A DNA stretch of 64,000 nt from Marasmius tenuissimus. Taxonomy: Eukaryota; Basidiomycota; Agaricomycetes; Agaricales; Marasmiaceae. The stretch lies in NCBI GenBank assembly GCA_029532415.1, contig JAQOTA010000068.1, forward strand, positions 1 to 64,000, written 5' to 3'. Shown piece after piece: positions 1-11,329 of the stretch. Below the pieces are notes generated by a model. It had not been told where the DNA came from, did no database searches, and worked only from the letters and a program-made list of their open reading frames with translations. A program made the position numbers and the translations under genes. The first letter of the stretch is position 1. The number at the start of each line of letters is the position of its first letter.

Positions 1-380
1 AAATAAGCTGCGCTTTGTTTAAACAACCCCACAGGATAGTGGGCAGGGCCCGTTTAACGGCTCAATCTTGTTGTGCCATTCATACTTGTACTGTACATTG
101 TAGAGGACCAGTATTCTACACATTAGTACGAACTATAGAAGTGAGGGCGTGAAACATAGATAGTTCCAACGGTTTAACGAGTGTTTAAGCGGCTCCTCCA
201 CAAGTCCCATCCATCTGACCACTACCAGTACGAGGACATCGTTTAACGGTTAATTCATCGTTTAACGGTTTGGTTCATCGTCTAACGGTCGATTCGTCGT
301 TTAACAGTCGATTCATCGTTCAACGGTCCGAACCATAGTTCAGCCGACACGTTGAGCAAAGAGTGTCGGGTTAACGGTTT
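1..380. repeat. Left subterminal repeat region of the putative KDZ element
   Basis: This stretch has no gene but is dense in a TTAACGG-type motif (51-60, 171-180, 241-248, 259-267, 370-380). Between 239 and 335 there are five head-to-tail units of 19-20 bp, each starting TCGTTTAACGG or a close variant and ending near GATTCA. A palindromic GTTTAAAC lies at 17-24 and CCGTTTAACGG at about 50-60. The same two motifs occur in the opposite order at 14452-14494, which suggests imperfect inverted ends of one element. The left boundary may lie outside the window. Repeated subterminal motifs are usual transposase binding sites; that role here is inference. Confidence 0.6.
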
Positions 381-493
381 AACGAGATACATGGGGCTCT
401 TCCTGGTATACAACCGACATCCCTGCGACAACGTAAGTGATAGGTTCAACGGGGTTCAATTGGCTCGTACCTGCAGCTGAAGCACTCGCCCAG

Positions 494-3400
494 TCATCCT
501 TGCCTTCTGCCTCGGCCTCGTCCACGGCCACCTCTACCACCCATAATACCACTATTCTCACTATCCCCATCTCTACTTGCCCCACCTCGACCGCGACCGC
601 AACCACGACCACGACCACGACCTCGACCTCGACCTCGACCTTTACCTCTACCTCTACCACGACCTCGACCACGCCCCGAGATGAGCCCAGGGGTATCCAC
701 TATAACCTCATCTGTGTCGGTCTCACGCTCATCCGGTTCGCTTTTCTCACCACTCTCGCTCGTTCTTTCATCAACATTGTCCCCCTGGTCACTCTCCTCG
801 TCCTCCTCGTCGCTCTCCCCGTCCTCCTCGTCACTCTCCCCATCACCCTCGCTCACTCCGAGAACTTCCCTCAAACGTTCACGTTCATCATCTGCATCCT
901 CTAGAAGCTTGCTGATTGTAGCGTCATCTTCAGCTCGAGCCTGCTGACGATCGCGAGCGACACGATCCGCCAAGATCTCGCCAGGTGGAAGCTCCAACTC
1001 GAGGCCAAGATTCTTGAACAACATTTCCGCATCGGTCTGCAGCTTCTCATACATACGCTCTTGCCGTCGAGCATATGCTTGGTGACCGAAGGAATCCGCA
1101 GAGCTCGTAGTTGCTTTCCAGACTGCCTTCATCTTCGCGAAGTGCCGGATACAGTTGCGGAACTCAGCCTCCAGCTTCTCGACCTGTTCCTGCCATCGGT
1201 CCCGCTCTGCACGCGCACGGAACCACTGAACACGGTCACCTGGCCAACCCTCGCTCAGTCAACAAAATGATGCCAAGAACCCGGAGAGGACTCACTCTCT
1301 TTCTCATAGTCCCGTTGACCTTTACTTGACAAGTCTATCCGAGTGAATAGGACTGTCGGCTGCCAAATCCAACCATCTTTTGTGACTGTTTTCTTCCCTG
1401 AGGCTCGCGTTTTCACCTTCTTCTTTCGCTTTTGAGCACCTGGATGATATATTAGGTCTCCAGTGCACACTTGAAATCATATTTATCTACGCACCTCGCT
1501 TCCTGCGAACGACCTGTGTCCCCGCTTCGAGCCTGACATCCCCTCGTTCTTCGGTCCTCACATGCTCTTCCATACCGGGAGAAGACATCAGGTTCATTGT
1601 GTAGAGCTGCCCGTCTGTCCTCCGTGAATCCCCCAGCCCTCGCTTATGGACCGTTGACTTGCGATAAGTATCTTCCTCCTTCATCTCCGGAAGTTCAAGA
1701 CCAGAGCCCAGGGCCTGAAGTGACTGCCGCGCATGATTGTAGTCATGGATGCAGCATAGAAGTTCGACGTAGATAGTCTTGAGTTGGAGTAGCGAACGAG
1801 TGTTTGCGCGAGTACCTTTATCATTTTTGATTTTCTGATCCCTTACGATGGACTGATTCTTCGCTGCCTGTCGAACTTCCTCTATCGCATCGTACAACTC
1901 TCCTTCCCGCAGCGTCTTCTCTAGCTCCGCTGCGCCTTCGAGGCGTTTTTCTTGGCGTTGGGCTTCGTTGTAATCCGATGGGACAAATAGCATCTCCTTC
2001 TCGATGTCGCAAGCACTTTGTTTGAGCACGTCGCATTCCACTGTCAGCACCAACTCGCTCTGCAACTTTCGCCAGGCTTTAATTCGTGCCCTGAGCCGTT
2101 CCCGTCTCTCCTCGATGTCACGCTTGACTGTCTCTGTTTGGTTGAGAGTCAGTTTTCCAAGGATCCGTCGCCTATAGGGTAAACAACAATAGTCAGACTA
2201 ATGAGAAATCAGGCAGTAGCGAAGGACACGACTCACTGGGCATGCTGGATGTGCAAGGCCTCAAGGAGGAACGCCGCCATGATAGAACGAGAGGTGGGTT
2301 TGGATGCTGTCTTGTCCTCCTTTGTAAGAATCTGGCGATATATGGCTGTTCTGGACGGAACTGGGAGCATGATAAGCAAGTAGACAAAGGTGAGTAAGGA
2401 GAGTCGAGGCTTACTTGAGGTGACGTTGTGCCTGTATAGGCCAAGCTTTAGCTCCCGGCCCGGTGTCTCCTTATGCTCGTTGTACTCTTCTTCCAAGGCT
2501 TTCCATTCTGGTATGTTGGGCGAATACAGAACCGAGAGAGATACAAAGGTCGCGCGGCAGACCTTGAGGTTCTCGCGAGCATCCACCATATCGATGGAAA
2601 GTCGCTGAGCCATAGCGATGACCTTGCACCAGTTCCAGTAGAGGAACCAACCTGATATAACGTCGTGTCGATGGCCTTCGTTCATCTGTCTGGTGAACGG
2701 GCCAAGACGATTTGACACCGCCCAGACCTGCTCGCCGCTGTCGCCGTTGAACTGTCCCATGCATATCATGTATGCCGCGGAGAAGAGGAACATGCATTCG
2801 TCTTTGTGGTCAGGAAGATGCATTGGTCCTATGGCGAAACGTAGACGTCGGACGATGTGGAGGACCTCGGGACATGTCTTCTCAAAACGAGTCTTCATGT
2901 TCACGCAATACTGGCAATTGCAGTCATATGCGAGGCAGTCATCGCAACTCCCGAAATGTGAATCGTCCCGACCATGACGCGTGTGTGACAATGCATGGGC
3001 GTACGCCTTGTCGGTGAATATAAAGCTGAAAATGTATTAGCCACTCAGAGGGGAATGAGGATGCTGTTCAGACGCACCCTTCGCCAGCTAGGAGGTCAAC
3101 AGCAGACAACATGAAGACGTGGGAACATTGAACACCGACGATGCCCGTGACAGCCATGTTCTTGAACTTTTTTTTGTCCTGATTATTGACGACCTTGAGG
3201 TAGTTACAAGTCGACTTCTAAACAAATTGAAAAATCAGTGGAAGGCGAAAGAGCACATCGAGTAACTGAACGAACCTCCGTAGTCTTCGGTGCGTTGGCA
3301 AGGTGGTTCTGCATGCTCTCTTTGGATGGGAAATAGCCACTAACGCAGTCGCTGAGTAGGGAAACATCATCTCCTTTCTCGTCCTTGGCAGACTTCTTGT

Positions 3401-4653
3401 ATCGGTTGAGGTGGAAATTCCCATCAGCGGTGTATTGTCGTTGTACGAGATGCCTAATAGGATAGTCAACCGATGTGAGTGAAAGACATCGGAGATGAAG
3501 GATCACTGTGCAACGTACCTAAGTTCCTCGGGGGTTCGTTCCCATCCTTCCTCAGTGTTGATGCCGTCTTCCGGGCAAGAAGGACAGAACACAACAATAT
3601 TGTCGGGTTTTCGGTGTGGAAAGAAACGCGCTAGATCGTGCGCTCTACCGGACCACTTGTCTGCACAGAGACGTCTCCAGATACGTGTGGCACGCCGGAA
3701 TTGCTTGTATGGATCCTAGGTAGGGAGCATGGTCAAATTGAGTTCGATCTAGGCAACGTTTGAGCTCACCTGAACAGCAGATGTGAATGCGCCATCTGTG
3801 AGTTGGCGAAGTCCACCCAGATACGCGAAGGCCGATCTCTCAGACGCAAGGTGGTGGTTGAGGTACTCGTCGAGTAGTTGGAAGGTGAAGAATGTTCTCG
3901 GAGCTTGGAGGGTTGCCGGAAAGAGACGAGCATTCATCGATTGCTCCACAGGATCCGGTCGGCCATTGCAGAAGCACATCCGGACTCGTGTGCCATGGAC
4001 GCCATTGGTATGCACAACCGTCATAGTCTGAGGACCGTCGGGGCTGGGGCAGATGCCTCCTGGGTGGCCGAGTTGCAGTGTGTGAGTACCTCCCCGGAGA
4101 CAGGCCATGTCGAGACGATGATAGAACCCATCGGCTTGCCACTGGTGTACCCAATGAAATGGGTTGCCCTGATGCTGTTTGATCCAGCACTCTTCGCAAG
4201 AGGGGTCGTATTGAACGCAGTCGCGACACATGTAATAACGCCGCTGTCCAGAACCACAGGGGCATTCAGCGTCCACGATGGGGTCGGCTTCGCTATTGAG
4301 GATGAGGGAGAGTAGGCGGGGGGTAGCGTCGATAAACTGGTTCATGACTTTGGTTTCCTGTCGACATTGGTGAGTAGCTTTCCTTGATAGGCGCATAGAG
4401 CACTCACCTCAGCATCCATAACCTCTTCCTCCTCCTCTGCTTCAGCAACCGTTTTCTCGGTGATGAAATCCGTCCCGGCCTCGAACAACGTTTCAGTAAT
4501 CGGAACAATGTTGGAGCTGGATCCTGCTTGTATGGGTTTGTAGACCAGGCGAGGTTTCTTGGTTACGGGCATGTGAACACGCTCATTAGCCTTCTTGACG
4601 GTGGGAGCTTGACGTTTACCGGCTTTCGTTTTGTTAGAGGCGATTTTGAACAT
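494..4653 (-). CDS. KDZ (Kyakuja-Dileera-Zisupton) transposase with CxC2 cysteine cluster
   Basis: A multi-exon gene of roughly 1,200 residues encoding a KDZ-superfamily transposase. The start at 4653 gives MFKIASNKTKAGKRQ, a basic nuclear-type N-terminus; an upstream ATG at 4740 is possible. A CxC2 cysteine cluster follows (about 4280-4100: CPCGSG, CRDC, CEEC, then histidines). The RNase H-like core has the first acid in ADGNFHL (about 3400), the second in AYDCNCQ (about 2930), the HLPDHKDEC segment (about 2820) and the final acid in GEQVW (about 2720), so all three family acids look present. A coiled-coil region lies at 2065-1490. The last exon (1132-494) has an acidic stretch and an RG-repeat tail. 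I saw no frameshift across the exons I could join. KDZ elements are abundant in mushroom genomes, where this family was linked to TET/JBP genes; no TET/JBP gene is visible here. Confidence 0.85.
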
Positions 4654-5192
4654 GGTGGGAAGGAGTAGAAGGGCGAGGAACGTGGAGGCAGCTACGGTGC
4701 AAAGTCGAGCGTGAGCCACCCGAATCAACCGATGTGGCACGAGAACACAGACCTTGAATCCAAGTCAGCTCAGCTTGAGGATGGACCAAGCATGTGAATC
4801 AGCCCCCTACCAGGCCCCTACTGCGTACGCTGGGACCAAAAGGCTGTGGAGTTGTCAGCAAAAGGGACATTCAGGGGTTCACGTTCAGCGGCCGCACTCG
4901 CCTTTGGATCGGAACCACAACGCCGCCGCGGCCCAACTCTTGTTGTCTACTGGTAATCATTCGGACGTTCCGCGTGAGGTCATAGCAAAGAGATCGATTC
5001 ATGTAGAGGGTTTGATTGTGGACGAGAGATATCGTAAAGTTTTATCAACAGATAATCGAACATAAACAGTGCATTACTGGTGTGAAGAGAGAGAAAAAAG
5101 AGGGAGAAATGAAGCTAGCCAGGTAAGATAGAGAGGTAGAGTAGAGAGAGGTAGAGTAGACAGAAAGCTAAAACACATGTGAAGCTCAATCG
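4654..5192. other. Intergenic, KDZ transposase upstream region
   Basis: This gap lies between the start of the KDZ transposase and the end of the next minus-strand gene. It should hold the transposase promoter and the terminator of the neighbour. The part at 5085-5165 is purine-rich (repeated GAGAGAGGTAGAG). Open frames at 4754-5065 match nothing I recognise and are probably chance. Confidence 0.4.
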
Positions 5193-7252
5193 TCAATCAG
5201 AGATATTGATAGTCTCTGTGCCCTTCTTGCGCGAGACCTCCTTCTTGGTGGAGACCCGACGCGGCGTAGAGTTCGGGTGGGAACGTGTGCCACGAGTGGA
5301 AGCACGAGTCCCTCTGGCCGGAGTCGTGGCCGTTGAGGTAGAGGCAACGCGCCGTGGGGTCGATGGTCCAGCCTCTGAAGAAACCGACGTAGTTCCTTGG
5401 CTTCGAGATGGACTTGCAGTTTCAGCAAGCGCTGAAACGGCGAGTATTCAATATGAATCTGTATGTGGTGAAAGGAGCACATACCTTTGCTGATCAAGTC
5501 AATCCGTTGTCTCTTCGCCGGAGAGGACTTGTTAGATGCCGGTTCGTCCGCAGAGTGGCGCTTGAGTCGGGGTGGAAGTTCTGCGTCTGACGCCCCTGTC
5601 TCGGATTGAGACTCGTTGACCACCGAATGAGCTTTGAAGTCGGGAAGCTGGGCAAGAGTAACGGCTACATGCCGTATCGAACGGAAGCAGTGAGCGAGAG
5701 ACAATCGAGAGGGAGAGATAGGAACCGCACCTGTTTCGATGATACGCCAATCTGCTCGCGTCATGGCCACTGCGAAATGACAGGTCAGTTTGAGGACAGA
5801 TGTGTGATTATGGATGTAAATACCAACCTCCGTTGCGACGTTGGAAGTACCTAGCCAGTTGGTCCTCCGCATCTAAGTACAACGTGTCAATATCGGCGAT
5901 GGCGGAATAGCGAGAGCAACTTACTATCGAACGCTTCGTCGAATTCGCTTTTGCGATGGATGTAAAGCATGTATGACAGCCAATACATCAGGCAGCTGTT
6001 GGGGTCGTGATGCGGGATCGAACAATCCATGTTCTCTTCTTCAATCGTTCTCCTGTGATTCTCTTCGGCGAGAGTGTATCGCCGAAAGAGACTGTGCAGG
6101 CGTACAATGAGATCGCGCTCATCGGCTTCCAGGCGTTGTGGAGGAGGTAGGTGTGTACCGGTGCACATATCGTTGCGGCACTGGAGAATGTCAGTCCGGT
6201 GAAAGAAGAAACGAAATGGTAACTCACCTCGAAATACTGCTCCCCAAACTTCAGTGGGTTGCTCGTCTCCTCGCGAACACGAAGCCTGTGTGGTTCATCT
6301 CCAAAAGCACACTTGCTCTCCTCCTCAAACTGAGTCACGGATTCGTAGCGAAACGGTATGATTGCGCGTAAGAAGAACGCCACCGTACTTTCATTGAGCT
6401 GACGTGGAGGAATGTAAGGCATGTTGAGATCTTGTGGTCGCTTGAAACGGAACGTGTTCTGAGTGCTTCTGGAGGATGAGGAAACGAAGCGAGACAACCT
6501 ACCGGCTCGATCCCAGATTTTATACACCTGTCCAGAGGCAAAGCGGATGTGGCATGAACAAGGGCTTTGTCCATAACAATAGAGCCAATCGGAATCGGGA
6601 AAGTCTTTGATGCCACAACAGGCCTCACGGTGGCTTGGGCCGGTTGGAGCTTATCCACCAGTCCACCGAGACCAATTCCAGAAGGAGTTTCCTAGAATAG
6701 CGTGTTATTCTGTGAGCGATGAGCAAAAAGTGAACGCATCCTCGCCTGGGCCAATTTGTGTAGGCTCTTCTGGGGATTGCACGTCAGTCAAAGTACGTGG
6801 ACGTTTGCCAAATGGGTCAGTGTCGATCTGGTAATGAGAATCAGAATCGGATAGGCGTTCCCAGACGAAATGAACCAAACCTTGAAGCGCAAGCTTGCTG
6901 CTGCCATTGAAAATCCCGGTTGAATATGTCTTGTGATCGCTTCTCGTCCTATGGCGCCGTTGGTTGGGGAAGCCAGTAACTCGAAATTAAAGGCGTAGAC
7001 AATCTGGCGCAAAACCAGATCATTAGCACTGCCAGCACAGAACTGTCAGCGTTAGGTCGTGGAGGTGAGTAAGGAGACATAATCGACACCAGTGGTAATC
7101 GAGGCGGCGGTGGTGGTTGAGGGAGAGGGAAGGTGCGGTGTGAGGTCGGATGTAGGCCAGCCTGGAAAGGGAAGTAATTTGTGCACGACTGGCGTACAAA
7201 TAAATGACGTTACTTTCTTTCTTTTATTTGCACGCGGACCATGTACAAACAA
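5193..7252 (-). CDS. Orphan multi-exon protein, candidate KDZ cargo gene
   Basis: Not recognised. I infer a spliced gene because frame segments with protein-like composition are linked by good introns: about 7012-6890, 6870-6720, 6680-6530, 6460-6230, 6180-5930, 5870-5500 and a last exon ending at the TGA at 5193-5195. One segment reads RPQDLNMPYIPPRQLNESTV and continues with a Phe/Tyr-rich stretch; the next has CSIPHHDPNSC and MYWLSYMLY. The C-terminal quarter is rich in Ser, Thr, Arg and Lys (for example SSPAKRQRIDL), which suggests a nuclear, disordered tail. The start is uncertain; the upstream frame to 7252 may be 5' UTR. It is divergent from the next gene and shares a 31-bp inverted repeat with it. 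Confidence 0.5.
7028..7058 (-). repeat. 31-bp inverted repeat, copy 1
   Basis: On the minus strand this reads GACCTAACGCTGACAGTTCT and continues GTGCTGGCAGT. It matches 7358-7388 on the plus strand with two mismatches. The copy contains CTAAC followed by CTGACAG, which looks like a branch site and 3' splice site, so it may be a splice-acceptor region shared by the two divergent genes. Confidence 0.75.
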
Positions 7253-9685
7253 CCTCTCACTTTGGGCGTTTACATCTGACAGAGCTCATCACTTTCTCTC
7301 CTCCAACTACCCCTACCGCCGCCATCCCTCTCGACGCCCTTCCTCGCTCGTTTTCCGGACCTGACGCTGACAGTTCTGTACTGGCAGTTGACGATTATCC
7401 TCTCAGTTTTGTGCTGATTGGATCGAATGGCTGGGTTCTTCTAGTCAACGCCAACCGCACTCCCTCAAGTTCCTATTTTCAAGTTGAACCTACTTATACG
7501 CTAGCTACCTCCCCTGGTGAGGTTATTCCTCTGCTGCATAACTCTTGTTGCGAACTGATAATGCTCGAAAGTCACGCCCAAGCAGGAAGATTGGATGCTT
7601 ACTACTGTGAACGCGATTCGAAATCCCTCTTTCTTGATCAAACATGCCAATCCCGGAGCTCGTACGTGTCATTTAAATGTTGCGCGCGCGATACTTACAT
7701 CTTTTTTTGTTCTAGCTATCAAACCTCTTGATGGCCGCGTTGGAAACGTCTGGCCGAACGATGTGCTAGTCACATCCCCCAACATGGACCTTCTCTACAA
7801 GCCTCCCACCGGTCTCTGTCGGGTACGGCTCCGTCGAGACAACCATTTTGGGCCAGATGATCCGTTGTATCACCCCCAGCCTTTCGATCGGCAGCACGCG
7901 CATCTCGCCGTCCTCCGTGTAAAGGGCAGTGTACTCGACGATCCTCTGCTCGAGACGGCGTGGTTGATACCGAAAGCCAGCAATTTTGTGGAGTGCCCTG
8001 CGTGTGGAGGGCTGGGACGTCTTGATCTTCGAATCAGGAACCAGTTCACTTCTCTCTGTCTGAACGTCATCGCCAAGTTTCCGTCGGACGCGCACACAAC
8101 AGATCGTCTTGTTGGCGAGGGAACGATACACCTTCAGCGTCTACTGGACCAGCTTGATGCCCCGGCCTCTCAGAAGGACACCTTTCTGCGATTTTCTTGT
8201 GCCCAGCGCCAGGTACTCGAACTGCTCGCACGCTTCGAGTGGGTCACTGTCTACCGCAGTAAATATATGGGGAAGGATCGGGGCTGTCCTCTGAGTGTCA
8301 ACATGAACGTTATGGGTGCTTTCACAGAGGATTATGACGTTCTGGATTCGTTATATCATGCGGGGATACCGGTGTGGTACATTCGCCCCATCTCCGCCTC
8401 TCCCGAAGTTCGCATCGACGCCGTGGTCGACTTCATTCATGATACCAATAGTTTTAGCCTCGCCCTTCGATTCGGCGATGTTCTTGACACGTCTGACGCG
8501 ACCCCCCCGTATCGGATTGTATACAGCCACCTTGCTGGGAAGCCTGAAAGATACCTTGCGATGGGAAACTTCATTCGCTCCTTATTCCACTACCCTCGTC
8601 TGCTCGGTTCGGCTGCCCCTCGTAGCTCAACATCTATCATCCGTTCAAATCGTCCCACTAGGACCCTACGGCCTTTCAGTGCCTTCTCCGACGAAAACCC
8701 GCCGCGCACAAGCAGTTCGAAACCTTGTCTGTAGTCTCAAACTATCCAATCAGACATTTTATCTAACTTCTTACCAACAGATCCCTCCAAAGCCCCGACG
8801 AACAAGGGGGGTGCCATCAACCCCTTTCTGGTTACCAGTCCACTCCTTCCGCCATCGGTATCCGCCTGGTCGGACGCGCTCCGCACCCTCTCTCATCATG
8901 ACCTCACGATACCACCGCCGCCTGGCCACGATCGCGGCTATTGGGTTCCTCCTGCTCGCCTCTTTGTTACCCCAGACAGAGACGAGAGTAAGCTCACACT
9001 CCTTCGTAACTGGCTGAGGCTTCGCGAAGTAATCATCTTCCGAGCCACTACAGGGGCCTCTCGCCTGTCTGTCAAGGATTGGCGAAGCCTCCTCACTATC
9101 AGCGGCGGGGATAGTAAGAAGGTTTCGGACACCAGGAGCGGCAAGCGACACGATTCCATGCGCACGCTACTCAAGGACTTCCTCACAGAAAACTCTCTTT
9201 CTTTGAAATATGACGAACTTCCTGGTATCGCCGCCAAGTGGAGAGGAGTCGAAATCTCGGACGAGAAGCTCCCGGGGACGACCGTTGTGCAAGAAATCTT
9301 GTGGGAGTTGACAGAGTTGAGCTTTAGGCAGGAGTTGGTGGCACTGGATGGGGAACTCGATACGAGCGACGTTGGGAAATGGGAGCGCCAGAACCTCTTA
9401 GACGGTTGTTGGAAGGGAGGGCGTGCGGACTGGGTCAACGGGTCGGAGGGTTTGGGAAGTCGCACTCTTGAGGCGAGGATACCCTACCTCACCCGCCTCC
9501 ACCGAGTCATGTCGACCTGGAGAGGGGACAGGCCTTTGGAGCTACTGGACAGCTTTCCAAGTCGAGACGCCCATAATTTTCTTGTCACAGCGAATCGCGT
9601 CGAGCGTGCACTGGCGTCTTTTTACACATCTTCGTTTCTATCAGTTTTTGGTCGTGAAGCCTCTGTCCCACACACATTGTCTTAG
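7204..9685 (+). CDS. Agaricomycete-expanded orphan protein family, candidate KDZ cargo gene
   Basis: A large gene with at least three exons. The central open exon (about 7720-8730) contains CPACGGLGRL, a Cys pair, and MGAFTEDYDVLD followed by AGIPVWYIRP. I know that last motif from a large family of uncharacterised mushroom proteins. An intron runs from about 8700 to 8801 with acceptor ACCAACAG. The last exon continues through a Trp-rich segment (WVPPARLFVTPDRDE at about 8940), then VVQEILWELTEL and SFRQELVAL, both typical of that family. Translation stops at 9685. The 5' part (7204-7720) has competing frames and an intron at about 7660-7715, so the exact start is unsure. Function is unknown. 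The family is often seen in repeat-rich regions, which fits a cargo gene in a large transposon, but that is inference. Confidence 0.65.
7358..7388 (+). repeat. 31-bp inverted repeat, copy 2
   Basis: On the plus strand this reads GACCTGACGCTGACAGTTCT and continues GTACTGGCAGT. It is the partner of 7028-7058 in inverted orientation, with two transitions between them. The two copies bracket the 300-bp divergent promoter region between two cargo genes. Confidence 0.75.
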
Positions 9686-9787
9686 CTCAACGTCTCTTGT
9701 TCATGATACGCTATCTACGTCGAAAAAAACTTGGGACTGAAATTTCATTGGGCAGAACGCGATAAGTTACAATTAATAGCAGAGTGG

Positions 9788-10870
9788 CTACATTCGCAAG
9801 AGGCTAAAGAATCGCTCATCACTGTGCTGGTTACCAGTTCGTGGTAAGGCAGAGGGTTCATCGCGAGGACTGTTCGGAAGCTCATACTCGACAACCTCCC
9901 CATCACTGTTGAACTCCAGGCATACCTTGGCTCGCTTCGTCGCCGTACCCTGTGCAGATGATGATCCTTCTGCCTCACGGGCACGCTTCTTGCCACGGCC
10001 TGCAGCGTCCGAAAGCCTGACAGTCGAAGTGGAAGCGATTGGCGTAGTCTGGGGGGAGAGCCCCTTTCGATATGACAACAACACGTCGGCCAGTTCTGGG
10101 AGATCGGAGTCGGAGTCGAGTGCTGCATTGAAGTTGTCCTTCGCGTAGGTAGAGGTGCGAGTGACGGTACTTGGGGCGCTCTTCGGCGTGGCTCGCATCT
10201 TGGGGATGGGTGTTGATGACATGACAGGGGCTAAAAACGGATGTCAAAAGTGAACCCCGTGTCGCGATGGAGCATGACTCACAAGATTGGACCTCCCGCA
10301 TCTTGCCTTTGCTTGCTCGCCCCGCGGCAGATGACTTCTTGGGCTTCCCAGCTCCTTTCTTCCTCCCCTTCTTGGCCTCTTTGATCGCGTTCATCTCCTC
10401 TTTCTGGATAGCTCGAAACTCCTTGTCTGACTCTTTCATCGCAGCTTTGATTTCCTTCTCGTGGGCCTTCTCGATATCCTTTTGATGGGACTGGTTGGCT
10501 ACCCACGAGTCCACGATTGCAGCAAGTTGCTGAGCACGGTCGAAGGGAAAGCGAGTCCCAAACCACACGTTGCTTCTGCCCGTCTGGCACTGCTGACACT
10601 ATGATGAAGGTTAGTCTTGAGCTTCTTGATGACAATTTCGTGGGCACTCACATGGTAGCTCAGCGTACCGACTTTCTCTATATACCCCGGTTTGGTGGTG
10701 ACCGCGATATTGAGGTAGTGAGCCCTTCCACTTGGGCAAGGTGTGCAGGTACCAGGCGGCAGTCCAGCCCCGGTCTTCAAGTTGGCGCCTGGATATGCCG
10801 CGTCGAAAAGAAGGGCCTTTTTCGGGTCGTTTGCCTTTGTGCCGCGACCCCACGAGAGAACGGTGACCAT
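9788..10870 (-). CDS. Small orphan protein with paired CxxC motifs and basic coiled coil, candidate KDZ cargo
   Basis: Three exons on the minus strand. The start at 10870 gives MVTVLSWGRGTKANDPKKAL. Exon 1 carries CTPCPSG; an intron at about 10667-10611 (GTGAGT to CATAG) joins it to CQQCQTGRSN. The protein therefore has a C-x2-C ... C-x2-C arrangement about 35 residues apart, typical of a zinc ribbon or treble-clef finger. Next comes a long charged helix (EKAHEKEIKAAMKESDKEF, Lys/Glu-rich, about 10480-10370) and a basic stretch GKPKKSS. After a second intron (acceptor TTTTTAG at about 10240) the last exon is acidic and Ser-rich and ends SLLRM at 9788. I infer a small nucleic-acid-associated protein but cannot assign a family. 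Confidence 0.6.
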
Positions 10871-11329
10871 ACTGGAGAGGTAGAAGAAATGAAGGATGTT
10901 GTTGTTGAATCGGGTGAGTGGATTTGAACGCATACTGTCCAAGCCCGTATTTAACCGTTATAGTAGGATCAGCTTGGACCCATCCTGTGGCATCGGAAGA
11001 GAGCAAAAACGGAACACAAGATAATGCGTAGTCAATTTGACCGAACCGTCCTGAAACCAAGCACGGAAAGGCCCGAGCGCAAGATCGGGGATTCGATGAA
11101 GGAGGCCCAAGGTCTCACCGATAATTCCTTTTTGGGATGTGTGGCTGCATTGGAACAAGGAAGTGCGTGGCCATGCCATCGTTATTGTCAATCCGAACAA
11201 GGTATGCGATGTGGCACTCACACAATACCGACCATACTGAACTCTTGAGAGCCGTTCAGTGCCACAACCTCTCACTCACCCTTTTCCATACCACCATCTT
11301 CAACTCTGCCAATCCCTCGGCTCTCATCT
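10871..11329. other. Divergent intergenic region between two cargo genes
   Basis: The gap separates the minus-strand CxxC protein from the plus-strand gene starting at 11330. It should contain both promoters. I see no repeat, RNA gene or convincing coding frame in it. Confidence 0.4.

Noticed and set aside
239..335. CRISPR-like or telomeric repeat array
   Set aside because: The units are contiguous without spacers and do not match TTAGGG; the host is eukaryotic, so CRISPR is not expected.
379..947. Long open frames rich in Val/Glu or Thr/Ser opposite and beside the RG tail of the KDZ gene
   Set aside because: They are frame shadows of the CGACCA/CGACCT simple repeat that encodes the Arg-Gly tail; no start context or splice support.
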